NCBI GenBank assembly: GCA_902787595.1 | Contig: CADAHD010000193.1 | Location: 1-7,346, forward strand | Direction of reading: 5' to 3' | DNA: 7,346 bases | DNA from: an uncultured Lachnospiraceae bacterium | GTDB taxonomy: Bacteria > Bacillota_A > Clostridia > Lachnospirales > Lachnospiraceae | Shown here: piece by piece, positions 6,481-7,346 of the stretch | Layout: the number at the start of each line of letters is the position of its first letter | Position numbering within the stretch: position 1 is the first letter of the stretch | Translations under genes and position numbers: made by a program | Notes under the pieces: generated by a model | The model's input: the letters and a program-made list of their open reading frames with translations, nothing else | The model's database searches: none | Told to the model about the DNA's origin: nothing

Positions 6481-6486
6481 TATAGT
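6481..6486 (+). promoter_or_regulatory. -10 element of an activator-dependent promoter
   Basis: TATAGT matches five of six -10 bases. No recognisable -35 hexamer lies 16-18 bp upstream; that space is taken by the last TGTAAG-type repeat. This is the layout of a promoter that needs a bound activator. Transcription would start near 6493. Confidence 0.55.
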
Positions 6487-6505
6487 GGGAGCGTAAAGAA
6501 GTATC

Positions 6506-6513
6506 AGGGAGGG
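6506..6513 (+). promoter_or_regulatory. Ribosome binding site for the MacB/BceA-type ATPase
   Basis: AGGGAGGG lies 10 bases before the ATG at 6524. A second purine run (AGAAGGA, 6515-6521) is only 2 bases from the ATG and is probably too close to be the main site. Confidence 0.6.
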
Positions 6514-6523
6514 CAGAAGGAAT

Positions 6524-7282
6524 ATGAATACTGTTTTGAGAACCGAAAAACTCTGTAAGTCATTTTCGAATGCGGGACTGCAGCAGCATGTTATAAAGAA
6601 TCTGGATCTGGAGATCTTTGAAGGCGATTTTACGGTTATCATGGGGGCGTCCGGCTCAGGCAAGAGCACATTGCTCTATGCACTTTCGGGTATGGATAAG
6701 CCGACGCTTGGCAAAGTGTATTTCGGAGAGGAGGAGATATCTTCGTACGATAATGACAGACTGGCTGTATTTCGAAGAAACCATTGCGGTTTTGTGTTCC
6801 AAAGTATCTACCTTCTCGATAACATGGATGTATTTGATAACATCATGACAGGAGCCCTGGCAGCGCGGAAGAATTCGCCGGAGCTTGTGGAACGCATAAA
6901 AACCCTTCTTAACAAGGTAGGGATATCTGAAGATATGTGGAAAAAATACCCGAACCAGTTATCGGGCGGTGAATGCCAGAGAGTAGGCATAGTAAGGGCG
7001 GTGATCAATGAGCCGAAGCTCCTCTTTGCGGACGAGCCTACAGGCGCCCTTAATTCATCTTCGGGACAGGATGTACTGGATGTATTTACAGAGCTTCATA
7101 AAAGCGGACAGAGTATAGTGATGGTAACGCACGACATAAAGACGGCGCTGCGCGGATCAAGGGTGATCTATCTCAGGGATGGCGGCATAGTCGGAGAGCA
7201 CAGGATGCCGGATTACGGAACTGAAGAAAATAAGCAGCGCAGGGGATCATTACAGGACTTCTTAAACGAGATGGGATGGTAG
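6524..7282 (+). CDS. ABC transporter ATP-binding protein, MacB/BceA/LolD type
   Basis: This 252-aa stand-alone ATPase is of the usual length for the family. Motifs are Walker A GASGSGKST (41-49, Lys47), Q-loop Gln93, signature LSGGECQ (146-152), Walker B LLFADE (166-171, Glu171), D-loop GALN and switch His203 in VTHD. 'EPTGALNS' and the 'FVFQSIYLLDNMDVFDNI' region are typical of ATPases that partner FtsX-like permeases in mechanotransmission-type transporters such as MacB and BceAB. The partner permease begins 3 bases after the stop. Some members protect against antimicrobial peptides and are controlled by a two-component system; the phased repeats before this gene fit that kind of control. 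Substrate and resistance role are inference. The C-terminal tail of about 30 residues (GEHRMPDYGTEENKQRRGSL...) is polar and ordinary for the family. Confidence 0.93.
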   Translation: MNTVLRTEKLCKSFSNAGLQQHVIKNLDLEIFEGDFTVIMGASGSGKSTLLYALSGMDKPTLGKVYFGEEEISSYDNDRLAVFRRNHCGFVFQSIYLLDNMDVFDNIMTGALAARKNSPELVERIKTLLNKVGISEDMWKKYPNQLSGGECQRVGIVRAVINEPKLLFADEPTGALNSSSGQDVLDVFTELHKSGQSIVMVTHDIKTALRGSRVIYLRDGGIVGEHRMPDYGTEENKQRRGSLQDFLNEMGW

Positions 7283-7285
7283 GTT

Positions 7286-7346
7286 ATGAAAAAGATCTTA
7301 AGATTATCATTTGCAAATATAAAAAAGCATAAAAAAGAGTCGGTCC
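7286..7346 (+). CDS. FtsX-like ABC transporter permease, N-terminal start (truncated by window end)
   Basis: Twenty complete codons are visible from the ATG at 7286. They give a basic opening, MKKILRLSFANIKKHKKESV, which is the usual cytoplasmic lead-in before the first transmembrane segment of FtsX/MacB-type permeases ('LxxxNIkkxKxes'). It starts 3 bases after the ATPase stop, with only a weak RBS-like AGG at 7281-7283, so coupled translation is likely. The membrane segments and the large extracellular domain that would identify the subfamily lie beyond the window. Confidence 0.8.
   Translation, partial: MKKILRLSFANIKKHKKESV

Overview
This window looks like chromosomal or accessory DNA of a Gram-positive Clostridia-type bacterium, most likely a member of the Lachnospiraceae (Butyrivibrio-like). 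The basis is moderate AT bias with frequent AGA/AGG/ATA codons, strong purine-rich Shine-Dalgarno sequences (one is AGGAGGTGA), tightly packed or overlapping genes, a Mor-like HTH protein of the type called 'CD3324 family' in clostridia, and BceA/FtsX-type ABC genes. The taxonomic call is inference. All genes that can be supported lie on the + strand.

Layout. (1) 1-1049: the 3' end of an ABC ATPase gene followed, with an ATGA overlap, by an ABC-2 membrane permease. This is the tail of a two-component exporter operon that starts outside the window. (2) 1050-1235: an intergenic region with a near-consensus sigma-A promoter (TTGACA, 17 bp, TATATT) and a long imperfect inverted repeat in the presumed leader RNA. 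(3) 1236-6345: a four-gene operon. It encodes two full-length half-transporters of the ABC exporter type (TMD plus NBD, 610 and 594 aa, overlapping by one base). These are followed by a 236-aa protein that resembles only the C-lobe of hygromycin-type aminoglycoside phosphotransferases and has lost its catalytic Asp, and by a 219-aa HTH protein with an unrecognised C-terminal domain. (4) 6384-6420: a strong intrinsic terminator closing that operon. (5) 6422-7346: a promoter with helically phased TGTAAG repeats, typical of OmpR/PhoB-family response-regulator control, driving a MacB/BceA-type ABC ATPase and the start of an FtsX-like permease that runs off the window.

How the genes may work together. 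The window is dense with export functions: three separate ABC systems in 7.3 kb. The central operon is the unusual part. The two half-transporters both keep complete ATPase motifs and probably form a heterodimeric exporter. The C-lobe-only phosphotransferase relative and the HTH protein are translated from the same presumed transcript. A plausible but untested model is that the APH-like protein binds a small molecule or peptide without phosphorylating it, and that the HTH protein controls the operon, perhaps through the dyad downstream of the promoter. No RNA genes, CRISPR arrays, insertion sequences or attachment sites were seen.
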